12,646 bases of DNA from Bacillota bacterium (lineage in GTDB: Bacteria > Bacillota > Clostridia > Acetivibrionales > DSM-1351), in contig JAEWAX010000061.1 of NCBI GenBank assembly GCA_023391425.1, positions 1 to 12,646 on the forward strand. Reading direction: 5' to 3'. The translations under genes and the position numbers were made by a program. The notes under the pieces were generated by a model. The model searched no databases. It had not been told where the DNA came from and saw only the letters and a program-made list of their open reading frames with translations. Shown piece by piece: positions 5,867 to 12,603 of this stretch (the first letter of the stretch is position 1; each line of letters starts with the position of its first letter).

Positions 5867-7201
5867 TCAGAAATTTTTAAGGAGTGCCTTAATCTTGTCA
5901 TTTATGATTTGTGTATTGACCAATTTTATAGTCTCATTAGAAAGAGAGTGATTTTGCTTCAATTTTAGTATCCTATAAACACTTTGATCAATCCTGTCCA
6001 AAGAGATAGTACCTGTTTGAACAGCATTTTGTAGTGCCTTAATTACAACCTCTTGTTTATCAAACTCATGGCATACTAAAACAATATCACTACCCGCTTG
6101 TATAGATTTTACAGCTGCATCACCAATGTCATAGTTCTTAATAATAGCCCCCATAGTAAAATCGTCAGTTGTTACAACACCGTCAAAATTCATGTCTGTT
6201 CTTAAAATATCTGTAATTATTGTTTTAGAAAAGGATGCTGGGTTTTTAGCGTCTATTTTTGGCAATAAAATATGAGCAATCATTATGACATCTACTTTAT
6301 TTTCTATTGCAGCAGAAAATGGTATTAGTTCAAATTTGTTTAGTCTCTCTAGATCGTTGTCTACTCTAGGCAACCCCTTATGTGAATCTATAGAGGTATC
6401 ACCATGTCCGGGAAAGTGTTTAACTACTGAAATAATGTTTTGTGACTGCAGGCCTTTCATAGTCTGAATCCCAAGCTTAGTGACAATACCTGCTTTAGTA
6501 CCAAAAGACCTATCACCTATAACAGGGTTTTTAGGATTACTGTTAATGTCCAACACAGGTGCAAAATCCATATTGAAGCCAAAGGATTTTATCTCCTCTC
6601 CAATAACGCTGCCTATTTGATAGGACAGAGTGCTATTATTAAGCTCCCCAATTTTTTTATTTGTGGGGAGTTTAAGAAATTCCTCTGGCATTCTGGAAAC
6701 TCTTCCACCCTCTTCGTCTATTGATAAAAATAAAGGAGTTTTATTTACCGTATTTGATTCTTTTAATGAATTCAAGAGAGCCAGCATTTGTTTTGAATCA
6801 TGAAGGTTCTTTTTAAATAGAATAAAGCCTCCTACATGATATTTTTCTATCAGCGCTCTAGAATGTTCATCGTTTTGATAACCGTCAACCCCAACTATAA
6901 CTAATTGTCCAATCTTTTCCTCCATGCTCATTTTTTCTATTTCAGCCCTAATTGGGTCAATATTATCACTATTGCTGGCTGAGCTTGTGCTACCTTCTGA
7001 GGACAAACTACTCTCTAATGTTGAACTATCTGTTGAAGGCTTGTTTTGGCTCGTCTGAGTTGGAGGAACTTTATTGGTATCATTATCTTTATTAACGTCG
7101 TTATTCACATAGTATATAGCAACAAATACTAGTATTAATAACAGAGCCAATATTGAAACAATTACAAAATACTTTTTAGCCTTACTTTCCCGCTTACGCA
7201 T
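5867..7201 (-). CDS. nagZ: Membrane-anchored beta-N-acetylhexosaminidase, GH3 family (NagZ-like)
   Basis: This 444-residue enzyme releases beta-linked N-acetylglucosamine, in this group mainly from peptidoglycan muropeptides. Residues 11-31 form one hydrophobic span without a lipobox, so it is a signal anchor that places the enzyme outside the membrane. A Ser/Thr/Asn-rich linker (about 38-80) precedes the GH3 TIM barrel (about 82-415). Motifs: IDEEGGRVSR (161-170), GDRSFG (229-234), KHFPGHGDTSIDSHKGLP with the Asp272-His274 acid/base dyad typical of NagZ, and TTDDFTM with nucleophile Asp346. The second, lid-like GH3 domain is absent, as in single-domain NagZ. The ATG at 7201 has GGGGAGG 4 bases upstream. 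It is the only gene of its transcript, and no clear terminator is seen between it and putP. The likely role is cell-wall turnover and recycling at the surface; chitin-oligosaccharide use is an alternative. Confidence 0.92.
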   Translation of the reverse strand: MRKRESKAKKYFVIVSILALLLILVFVAIYYVNNDVNKDNDTNKVPPTQTSQNKPSTDSSTLESSLSSEGSTSSASNSDNIDPIRAEIEKMSMEEKIGQLVIVGVDGYQNDEHSRALIEKYHVGGFILFKKNLHDSKQMLALLNSLKESNTVNKTPLFLSIDEEGGRVSRMPEEFLKLPTNKKIGELNNSTLSYQIGSVIGEEIKSFGFNMDFAPVLDINSNPKNPVIGDRSFGTKAGIVTKLGIQTMKGLQSQNIISVVKHFPGHGDTSIDSHKGLPRVDNDLERLNKFELIPFSAAIENKVDVIMIAHILLPKIDAKNPASFSKTIITDILRTDMNFDGVVTTDDFTMGAIIKNYDIGDAAVKSIQAGSDIVLVCHEFDKQEVVIKALQNAVQTGTISLDRIDQSVYRILKLKQNHSLSNETIKLVNTQIINDKIKALLKNF

Positions 7202-7220
7202 AGTTCCTCCCCAAGCTTTT

Positions 7221-7258
7221 ACTATATTCTTCTACTCTATCTTCTACTGTATTCTTCT
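7221..7258. repeat. Three imperfect 12-13 bp tandem repeats in the nagZ leader
   Basis: Units ACTATATTCTTCT (7221-7233), ACTCTATCTTCT (7234-7245) and ACTGTATTCTTCT (7246-7258) lie head to tail between the likely nagZ promoter and its ribosome site. On the nagZ transcript they read as purine-rich AGAAGA motifs. They may arise from slippage or serve as a protein- or RNA-binding array. Confidence 0.6.
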
Positions 7259-7287
7259 ATCCTATACATGAGACCTTGGGAAGTCAA
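7259..7287 (-). promoter_or_regulatory. Probable sigma-A promoter of the nagZ-like gene
   Basis: On the minus strand TTGACT (7287-7282) is followed after 17 bases by TAGGAT (7264-7259). It would give a leader of about 50 bases that carries the tandem repeats. The -35 is 5/6 and the -10 is 4/6. Confidence 0.5.
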
Positions 7288-7296
7288 TGATATAAT
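7288..7296 (+). promoter_or_regulatory. Possible extended -10 box, rightward
   Basis: TGATATAAT on the plus strand is a perfect extended -10, but no -35 stands at the right distance. It would give a 270-base leader for the DUF116 gene and overlaps the -35 of the nagZ promoter. It may be fortuitous. Confidence 0.3.
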
Positions 7297-7378
7297 GAAA
7301 ATGTGTATGTGATGTGCATAAATTGAACTATGTGTTATACACGCAAATGTAATATGTGCATGTATATATGCTATATAC

Positions 7379-7423
7379 TATACAAGCAAAGTGGCTTGAC
7401 GAATGCTTGTATATCACTATACA
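7379..7423 (+). promoter_or_regulatory. Promoter of the DUF116 gene with overlapping operator-like palindrome
   Basis: TTGACG (7396-7401) and TATACA (7418-7423), 16 bases apart, form a good plus-strand promoter about 150 bases before the DUF116 gene. The -35 and most of the spacer lie inside an inverted repeat: TATACAAGCA (7379-7388) and TGCTTGTATA (7404-7413), perfect over 10 bp with a 15-base centre. An inverted repeat overlapping a -35 box is the usual arrangement for a dimeric repressor. The rest of the 7202-7573 spacer, especially 7425-7573, shows no gene or other clear signal. Confidence 0.55.
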
Positions 7424-7573
7424 ATTATAATAACTAATATAGGTAGCGAATACTAATATTCCCTTTGGCTTTACCAACACTAACCTAGAATAATTTACAT
7501 ACACCAATCAGAGAATTTACGTCTTCACTATTAGAACAAAATCCAGAATAACTAGTACTATGGGGGTATAGGT

Positions 7574-8809
7574 GTGAAGATAATTACTTATAGTCTTAAA
7601 GATAGCAATAATAGCTCTGATAATTACTATAACTGTATTGGAATTTTTACTGAAATGGTTATAGGCAAAGCAAAAGAATTTACCGAAAAATCGATTAAAG
7701 ATTTCCGGTCATATAGCATCGAAACTGGACATCAGTCAGTAAGCTCATGGCGTGAATCCATAGTTGATGCATTAACTTTGGGAGTTTTATGGAAGGCATA
7801 TGGTAATACGGTAATTTGCCTTAATCCTATGTTTAGAGGAGTTCTTGCTGCAATATCAAAAAACAGAAGTAAATATTATCACTTGAAACGCGGACTTGAT
7901 AGTATCAAAGGAGTATTGATTACTTTAACTCTATCCCATCCATTATTACATAAACACAAACTCGACATTCCTGATATAACGCAGGTTAAGGAGCTTTTAT
8001 CATGGCTTGAAGCTTTTGGGGATTTTGAGCAGGAAGTTAAGAGACTTAAACGCTGGGTCGACTTTATGTCTACTACCTCTATATCAAATAACTCTATACC
8101 AAATTACACTGTACCAAATAACACTGTACCAAATAACTCTGTACCAAATAACTCTATATCAGATAAACATAACTACCTTAAGGACCTAATAGAATTTGCA
8201 GATTGGTTTGAGGTAGAAGCACAAAAACGTCTAGGAAAATATACATACAATGTTGATAATTTTCTAAAAGAGAAACAGTCATTATATCGCTGGCGAGAGG
8301 ATAGGATATTCTGTTTTAGGAAACCCATTGAATATCACCTTAATATGGTCGGCGCTCAAATACTTAGTATGGAATACCGAGAGGATTTTGAAAATTCCCA
8401 TAAAAATAAGGTACTACTCCCTGTGTGTATGAGAAGTCGTCCAGAAGGTAAATGTATGGCAAAGCCTCAAGCTTTAGGTTCGGTATGTGCTAAATGTACG
8501 CCTGAATGTATCGTAAATACAATAACCAGCTTGGGAGATAAAAATGGTTACGAGGTTTATATGATTTCTCATGAATCCTCAGCTTTTTCAGCTGAGGATA
8601 TGGGTGGTATAGTCGGGGTTAGCTGTGTTACACGACTTATTGAAGGAGGTTGGAAAGCAAAAGAATTAGGCCTTCCTCCTCAGTGTGTGGTCTTGGACTA
8701 TTGCGGCTGTAAAAATCACTGGGATGACAATGGAATCCCTACAACTCTAAACATTTCAGAGTTAAATAAAATTATGCAGAATTCTACACAAAGAGCCCCT
8801 CAAAAGTGA
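7574..8809 (+). CDS. DUF116 domain protein with cysteine-rich C-terminus and a repeat linker
   Basis: This 411-residue soluble protein has three parts. The N-terminal part, about 1-165, is mostly helical. A low-complexity linker at 169-197 is made of NNS(I/V)P-type pentapeptides encoded by a 15-bp DNA repeat. The C-terminal part, about 200-400, contains the DUF116 region (about 280-385). Conserved-looking cysteines are Cys285, 294, 305, 308 and 312 (the last three in SVCAKCTPEC), Cys351, Cys371 and the CGC pair 377/379 in LDYCGCKNHW. These suggest an iron-sulfur or zinc site. The Rossmann-like YEVYMISHESS and GGIVGVSCVTRL segments are typical of the family. The biochemical function of DUF116 is not known to me. 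The start is GTG at 7574, with GGGGGT 6 bases upstream. It is a single gene, divergent from nagZ and convergent with the alpha/beta hydrolase. Confidence 0.88.
   Translation: MKIITYSLKDSNNSSDNYYNCIGIFTEMVIGKAKEFTEKSIKDFRSYSIETGHQSVSSWRESIVDALTLGVLWKAYGNTVICLNPMFRGVLAAISKNRSKYYHLKRGLDSIKGVLITLTLSHPLLHKHKLDIPDITQVKELLSWLEAFGDFEQEVKRLKRWVDFMSTTSISNNSIPNYTVPNNTVPNNSVPNNSISDKHNYLKDLIEFADWFEVEAQKRLGKYTYNVDNFLKEKQSLYRWREDRIFCFRKPIEYHLNMVGAQILSMEYREDFENSHKNKVLLPVCMRSRPEGKCMAKPQALGSVCAKCTPECIVNTITSLGDKNGYEVYMISHESSAFSAEDMGGIVGVSCVTRLIEGGWKAKELGLPPQCVVLDYCGCKNHWDDNGIPTTLNISELNKIMQNSTQRAPQK
8080..8169 (+). repeat. 15-bp in-frame minisatellite (about six units) inside the DUF116 gene
   Basis: Units start at 8080, 8095, 8110, 8125, 8140 and 8155. 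The consensus is TGTACCAAATAACTC; units four and five are identical and the outer ones diverge by a few bases. Each unit encodes five residues, so copy-number changes keep the reading frame and would only lengthen or shorten a polar linker. Confidence 0.9.
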
Positions 8810-8851
8810 TACAACATTATTTCTTGCGCAAATTACAAATGCAGTTGTATC
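8808..8851. terminator. Weak hairpin between convergent genes
   Basis: GATACAAC (8808-8815) is complementary to GTTGTATC (8844-8851) around a long 28-base loop that contains the palindrome TTGCGCAA. It is followed by only four T on either strand. It sits exactly where the DUF116 and alpha/beta hydrolase transcripts converge, so it may be a poor bidirectional terminator. Confidence 0.3.
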
Positions 8852-8898
8852 GTTTTGGGGGGTCTTATGACGATTTTAGTAAAATATAAATGCCAGTT

Positions 8899-9738
8899 CT
8901 ACTTCGTATTAAGCGAGTTTATTTTACAGTCTTGATTATTATTTAAAAAACTGCACATCAACGCATTAACCAATTCAGGTTGGTCTTGATTTGAATTATG
9001 TCCTGCTTGTTCAACCATATGTAAATTAATATTACTATCTTCTTTTGCCCATGGCTCTGCAACCTTTCTGATATTGCCTAATTTATCATCAACGCCGCAA
9101 AGTAACAAAACCGGCTGTCTAAACCTGTATCCTGTATCTTCGTGCAAACAGCTACCGACCATATCTATCATTACATCAGTAAATGTTTGTTTATCAAGAT
9201 TATTAAAACAATTAAAAATATAATTCCTTACGCTGTCTGTGTTTGCACTTGCTTTTGCGCTTTGACTTATTAGCGTTTTCCATGGATAGCAGTTAAAGAT
9301 GAACCTTGAAGCTTTTAACAGCACTTTTTCAACACTTGTTAATTTCACAGTATTTCTGGTGCAATCAATCAGCACCAGTTTTTGAACTAGTTCGGGTGTA
9401 TAATAGGCGATTTCCTGCGCTAAATTACCGCCCATCGATTGTCCAACCAGAATTGCCTCGTCTATATGATATAATTCATATAGAATTTTACAATCACTTA
9501 TCATATCTGCAAACATAAATCTCTTACCCGGTTCGAGTTTAGATAACCCATGCCCACGGGCATCCCATGCAATGATATTATATGTTAAGTCAAATAAACT
9601 AAATTGTGATTCAAACATAGTATGATCTAAACCTGCTCCGTGTAAAAACAATACCCATTTGTTATCAGAGCCTTTTCTATACCAGTAATGGATATCACAA
9701 TTCAAATTCTGAAAAATCAGATGCTGCATTTTCTCCAT
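8899..9738 (-). CDS. Alpha/beta-fold hydrolase
   Basis: This 279-residue cytoplasmic protein has the full alpha/beta hydrolase signature. HGAG (33-36) forms the oxyanion region, WDARGHGLS (58-66) is the typical strand-4 segment, and the nucleophile elbow is GQSMGG with Ser101. GVDDKLG offers Asp218 (or Asp217) and AGHNSNQDQP offers His247 as the remaining triad residues. A helical cap, about 130-195, covers the site. There is no signal peptide. The specificity cannot be read; ester, epoxide or C-C bond hydrolysis are all possible in this group. The ATG at 9738 has AGGAGGGT at good distance. An ATG three codons later is a weaker choice. It is transcribed alone on the minus strand, downstream of the decayed gene at 9808 and separated from it by about 70 bases, so read-through from the PadR operon is conceivable. 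Confidence 0.88.
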   Translation of the reverse strand: MEKMQHLIFQNLNCDIHYWYRKGSDNKWVLFLHGAGLDHTMFESQFSLFDLTYNIIAWDARGHGLSKLEPGKRFMFADMISDCKILYELYHIDEAILVGQSMGGNLAQEIAYYTPELVQKLVLIDCTRNTVKLTSVEKVLLKASRFIFNCYPWKTLISQSAKASANTDSVRNYIFNCFNNLDKQTFTDVMIDMVGSCLHEDTGYRFRQPVLLLCGVDDKLGNIRKVAEPWAKEDSNINLHMVEQAGHNSNQDQPELVNALMCSFLNNNQDCKINSLNTK

Positions 9739-9807
9739 AAAGTTACCCTCCTGTTTATATTAAAACTCTTACTTGTAATAATGCCTTTTTAAAGATATCA
9801 TCACGAT

Positions 9808-10033
9808 CTAAAATGGAGGCGGTATCTCCCTTATCTTCACGCTATTCAATTCTTCATTGCCACACATACAGCCTTCCGCTATGCATAGGATAATACAAAC
9901 TAATGCTTCTGCATCGGACGGATTGACTAGCAGGTCATAGTCAATCCGCTTTAAAACTTCATTTTATCTGATCTGCACCAAAACTATAGACTGTATTGAT
10001 TAAGTTTTTTTGTTTATATTCTATACCTTCTAT
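9808..10033 (-). pseudogene. Decayed small gene at the end of the PadR-HAAS-CPBP operon
   Basis: Just after the CPBP stop, TAAGGAG (10047-10041) forms a ribosome site overlapping that stop, and 7 bases later an open frame begins, but with ATA instead of ATG (10033-10031). It reads IEGIEYKQKN, then LINTVYSFGADQIK, and meets TGA (9961-9959). Skipping a single base (9961) continues smoothly as EVLKRIDYDLLVNPSD, ALVCIILCIAEG, and ends after IREIPPPF at TAG (9810-9808). The ensemble would be a protein of about 74 residues. The lost start and the one-base shift indicate a recently inactivated fourth gene. A non-AUG start with programmed +1 shifting at AAA-TGA is a less likely alternative. The family is not recognised. 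Confidence 0.5.
9919..9948. repeat. Perfect 11-bp inverted repeat
   Basis: CGGATTGACTA (9919-9929) pairs with TAGTCAATCCG (9938-9948) around an 8-base loop. It lies inside the decayed gene and has no T-run directly after it on the minus strand; on the plus strand CTTTAAAA follows. It could be a hairpin, an operator or a coincidence of coding sequence. Confidence 0.6.
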
Positions 10034-10044
10034 ATCGCCACTCC

Positions 10045-10905
10045 TTAGCCACCAAGAACATCATGCCGTGGCTGACCGTCCTTTTTAATTTGATTAATAA
10101 ACCATAAGCTTGTAATGCCAATAACTATCAGACCAAGTACACCTTCTCCATTTATATAAAATATATTACCTTCAATAATGCCCTGTGTGTTAGTATAAAT
10201 ATCACCTAGTACTTTTGTATTTAAATAATTCCACATTGTATGTAAAATTAAGACAGGGATTAGACTTTTAGACAAATAGAAACAAAAAGAGAATGTAAAG
10301 TTTGCCAGGAATGCAACACTTCCTTGTATTATTGCCACTAACACAGGATTACCTACCCCTGTAATTTTTGCCAGCAAGAATAAGGCTGGCATATGATATA
10401 AAGCCCATACAATACTTACAATGAATGTTGCCATTAATTTACCTTTTCTTTCTGTCAATAAAGGTAAAAGATAACCTCTCCATCCTAATTCCTCACCTAA
10501 TGACCCAGTAAAGCAATTTATACCAACTACAATTATAAAAGTTATTACGCCTCTAATACTAAATAAATCATGTAATTTACTATTGTTTAGTTTCCCACTA
10601 CCTGTTGCAATTGATATAGATGCACATATAATTATTATAGCAATTGGGTAACCTATAGCAAAAAGTATTGATGGTATATTAAATTTAGTTATTATACTTT
10701 TGAAAATAACCCTTACAGACTTGTTCTGTTTGCGACTGAATATAATTGCTATAATAGCAGGAACAAACATTACAATTGAAAAATTTCTTATAAACAATTC
10801 GGGAGATAATGATAGTACAAATGTTAAGACCCAGCTAACTAAAAGTACTACTATGATAAAGCCTATTGCATAATTATTTTTTATTTTCAATTTAAATTTC
10901 TTCAT
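10045..10905 (-). CDS. CPBP-family intramembrane metalloprotease (CAAX/Abi-like)
   Basis: This 286-residue protein with about eight hydrophobic segments belongs to the CPBP (CAAX proteases and bacteriocin-processing) family. The active-site motifs are complete: GEELGWRGYLLP with Glu138-Glu139 and Arg143, WALYHMP with His171, and LILHTMWNYL with His222 and Asn226. These residues activate water for peptide cleavage inside the membrane. The N-terminus is basic (KKFKLKIKNN), so it faces the cytoplasm. The start is the ATG at 10905, with GGAGG 9 bases upstream. The frame extends to a TTG at 10923 that would place the ribosome site inside the gene. It follows the HAAS gene by 20 bases in the same operon. 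The substrate is unknown; in related loci CPBP proteins process peptides, give self-immunity to bacteriocins or cleave anti-sigma factors. Confidence 0.9.
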   Translation of the reverse strand: MKKFKLKIKNNYAIGFIIVVLLVSWVLTFVLSLSPELFIRNFSIVMFVPAIIAIIFSRKQNKSVRVIFKSIITKFNIPSILFAIGYPIAIIIICASISIATGSGKLNNSKLHDLFSIRGVITFIIVVGINCFTGSLGEELGWRGYLLPLLTERKGKLMATFIVSIVWALYHMPALFLLAKITGVGNPVLVAIIQGSVAFLANFTFSFCFYLSKSLIPVLILHTMWNYLNTKVLGDIYTNTQGIIEGNIFYINGEGVLGLIVIGITSLWFINQIKKDGQPRHDVLGG

Positions 10906-10925
10906 AATTTTCAACCTCCACAATC

Positions 10926-11858
10926 TTATAATTTGCTAACCTGCCTTACACTAAAATTAATAATACTCTTTACAAGTCGATAACACACAAGAATTGTTGC
11001 AAAAATAAACAACCCTTTAAATCCATATAACATGTTATCTCTTAAGGTAATATCTGAAAAAGCTTTAAGAGCCATATTGGGTGGATGTTTTATTAGTACC
11101 CATAATAGCAAAAGTTCAAAAATTGAAATTGCTACATGTATTAGTTCTGAATTACTAAAGTAATTAACTATTAAGGATACCATTCCGAATGTGAATAAAA
11201 CTATGATAAATGTAGAATACCATTTAACATCATCTGACTGTAAAATTGCATACTTTCCATTTGTTAAGCTAATTGCAGCAAAAACAGTTCCAAATTTGAT
11301 ATATGTGTATAGAACAGGAATGTATATTAAAGCAATTATTGCTGTTATTTTTAGATAACTTTTGTTTTTTGCTTTTCTTTTAAATCCTTTAAACCATGGT
11401 AATTTCAAATCCTTACTTTTTTGAGTAACTAACATTAAAAAGATTGTAACTAATCCAAAGTCAAATATCAGTGTCATAGGCAAATACATAATTATTTGTA
11501 ATAGATTTGTATTAGGAATATAAACAAGTGGAATTATTCCAATATCATATCCTAAAACCAAAGAAATTAAATATAACCCTAAATGAATTGCAAAAACAAT
11601 ACCAGTGTATAGAATTAAATAATTCCTTAGTAAAGGAGCAAGTATTTGGAAATTCTCCATATATCGCTCTGCCACGTCTTTTGGTTTTCCATATTCCATA
11701 ATTACGCAATGAATATTATCATCTGTTATTTTTCCAAACCTGACTTCAACTTTTTCAAGTATATGGCTTTCTATTTCTTTCAAAATATCATCCTTACCAT
11801 TTGTAACTACAAGATAGTGACTGACTTCACTTATGTAATCATCAAGATTCTTATACAT
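10926..11858 (-). CDS. HAAS-domain membrane protein paired with PadR
   Basis: This 310-residue protein has an N-terminal cytoplasmic helical domain (about 1-70), including LDDYISEVSHYL, ILKEIESHILEKVE and EYGKPKDVAERY, which is the HAAS/DUF1700-like signature commonly encoded next to PadR regulators. Six hydrophobic spans follow at about 80-103, 118-144, 168-187, 214-234, 238-257 and 277-298. In known gene neighbourhoods the HAAS domain is thought to interact with the small PadR protein and pass on a membrane signal; that is family knowledge, not seen here. The ATG at 11858 has GGAGGG 8 bases upstream, and its first 8 bases overlap the PadR gene end, so the two are translationally coupled. 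The long membrane part, absent from shorter DUF1700 proteins, may be the actual sensor. Confidence 0.85.
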   Translation of the reverse strand: MYKNLDDYISEVSHYLVVTNGKDDILKEIESHILEKVEVRFGKITDDNIHCVIMEYGKPKDVAERYMENFQILAPLLRNYLILYTGIVFAIHLGLYLISLVLGYDIGIIPLVYIPNTNLLQIIMYLPMTLIFDFGLVTIFLMLVTQKSKDLKLPWFKGFKRKAKNKSYLKITAIIALIYIPVLYTYIKFGTVFAAISLTNGKYAILQSDDVKWYSTFIIVLFTFGMVSLIVNYFSNSELIHVAISIFELLLLWVLIKHPPNMALKAFSDITLRDNMLYGFKGLFIFATILVCYRLVKSIINFSVRQVSKL

Positions 11859-12183
11859 TATCAAAGCCCTCCAAACATTTATTTAAAATTTCATTTTGTT
11901 CATTCCAGATTCTTAATAATTTACGTCTTACTTCTTTTCCTTCATTAGTAATTACATAGAATTTTTTTGGTTTACCATCTCCAACTTCCCACTTACTTTC
12001 AATATAGTTTTTGCTTTCTAAACGCCTTAAAAGTGGGTATAATGTATTTTCCTCAATTAAAAATTTCATATCTTCAAGTTTCCTTATCATCATATAACCA
12101 TACATAGGCTCACTAAGAACAATTAATACTAATAATTGTAGAAAGCCCCTATTCATTTCGGATTCAAGTCCAATTAACTCCAT
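11851..12183 (-). CDS. PadR-family transcriptional repressor (short, PadR-s2 type)
   Basis: This 110-residue winged-helix DNA-binding protein has the classical PadR layout: YGYMMIRKLED on helix 2, EENTLYPLLRRLESKNYIES for the recognition helix and the start of the wing, and GKPKKFYVITNEGK for the wing. One short C-terminal helix (KLLRIWNEQNEILN) serves for dimerisation. Such proteins bind as dimers to promoter palindromes and release on a ligand or on contact with a partner. The start is the ATG at 12183, because GAGGTG lies 6 bases upstream; a GTG at 12192 overlaps that ribosome site and is rejected. It is the first gene of the operon with HAAS and CPBP. A perfect palindrome in its own promoter (12231-12249) points to autoregulation. 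Confidence 0.93.
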   Translation of the reverse strand: MELIGLESEMNRGFLQLLVLIVLSEPMYGYMMIRKLEDMKFLIEENTLYPLLRRLESKNYIESKWEVGDGKPKKFYVITNEGKEVRRKLLRIWNEQNEILNKCLEGFDNV

Positions 12184-12226
12184 GTATTTCACCTCTTATA
12201 CTGTTAACTTTGTACTGTATATAACA

Positions 12227-12255
12227 ATATTACTGTGTATTACACAGTATGTCAA
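12227..12255 (-). promoter_or_regulatory. PadR operon promoter with operator palindrome
   Basis: On the minus strand TTGACA (12255-12250) and TAATAT (12232-12227) stand 17 bases apart. The spacer is filled by TACTGTGTA (12231-12239), one base, then TACACAGTA (12241-12249), a perfect 9-1-9 palindrome. Further TACTGT half-sites lie at 12199-12204 and 12213-12218 downstream, in the leader. A repressor bound here would block RNA polymerase, as expected for PadR autoregulation. Beyond it, 12256-12442 shows no gene. Confidence 0.75.
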
Positions 12256-12442
12256 TATTTTTACAATTATTCTACAATCTCTAAATCTGACCTATACCTA
12301 AAAAAGCAGTTTTTTTAACCATTAAAGAGCAGTCAAGACTTAACACCTGAACGTTTCTTAACTTTTTTCTTATAAAACACCGTCACGATGAATCTACAAA
12401 ATGAATACAATAGATTTATATACTCTGGAAGGAAACGAGAAA

Positions 12443-12595
12443 ATGAGGTATATTAATGTTGGAAAGCCTCCCAAAAATGGGTCATTGCAGAGCGCTGGAT
12501 ACAGAAGCTCTGTAAAGAAAATAATAGCAAGTAAAGATCAAGCAGCACCCTCTCTATATCTTTATAATAAATGTATGGTGGTTGAAACGAGGTGA
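12443..12595 (+). CDS. Doubtful small ORF upstream of the AraC-type gene
   Basis: This is an open frame of 50 codons starting MRYINVGKPP and ending CMVVETR. I do not recognise it, and it has no domain, signal or membrane segment. The ATG at 12443 has GGAAGGA 9 bases upstream; the same frame extends to an ATG at 12401 that lacks a ribosome site. Its stop TGA (12593-12595) is part of the GAGGTGA ribosome site of the following gene, an arrangement seen in coupled genes and in leader peptides. A weak plus-strand promoter may lie at 12347-12376 (CTGAAC, 18 bases, TATAAA). Other short frames overlap it, so it may be only untranslated leader. Confidence 0.25.
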   Translation: MRYINVGKPPKNGSLQSAGYRSSVKKIIASKDQAAPSLYLYNKCMVVETR

Positions 12596-12603
12596 ACAGG
12601 CGA

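Noticed and set aside
6285..6467. 60-codon plus-strand frame
   Set aside because: Antisense to the conserved catalytic region of the GH3 enzyme.
8080..8169. Short repeats considered as a CRISPR array
   Set aside because: Units are directly adjacent with no spacers, in frame within a gene, and there are no cas genes.
8007..8189. 60-codon plus-strand frame with repeated LYQIT
   Set aside because: Alternate-frame reading of the 15-bp minisatellite in the DUF116 gene; the repetition comes from the DNA repeat.
9306..9518. 70-codon plus-strand frame
   Set aside because: Antisense to the alpha/beta hydrolase catalytic core.
11646..11948. 100-codon plus-strand frame
   Set aside because: Antisense to the coupled PadR and HAAS genes.
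12300..12316. A6-GCAG-T7 hairpin considered as a terminator
   Set aside because: The stem is only A-T pairs, and no gene ends upstream of it on either strand.
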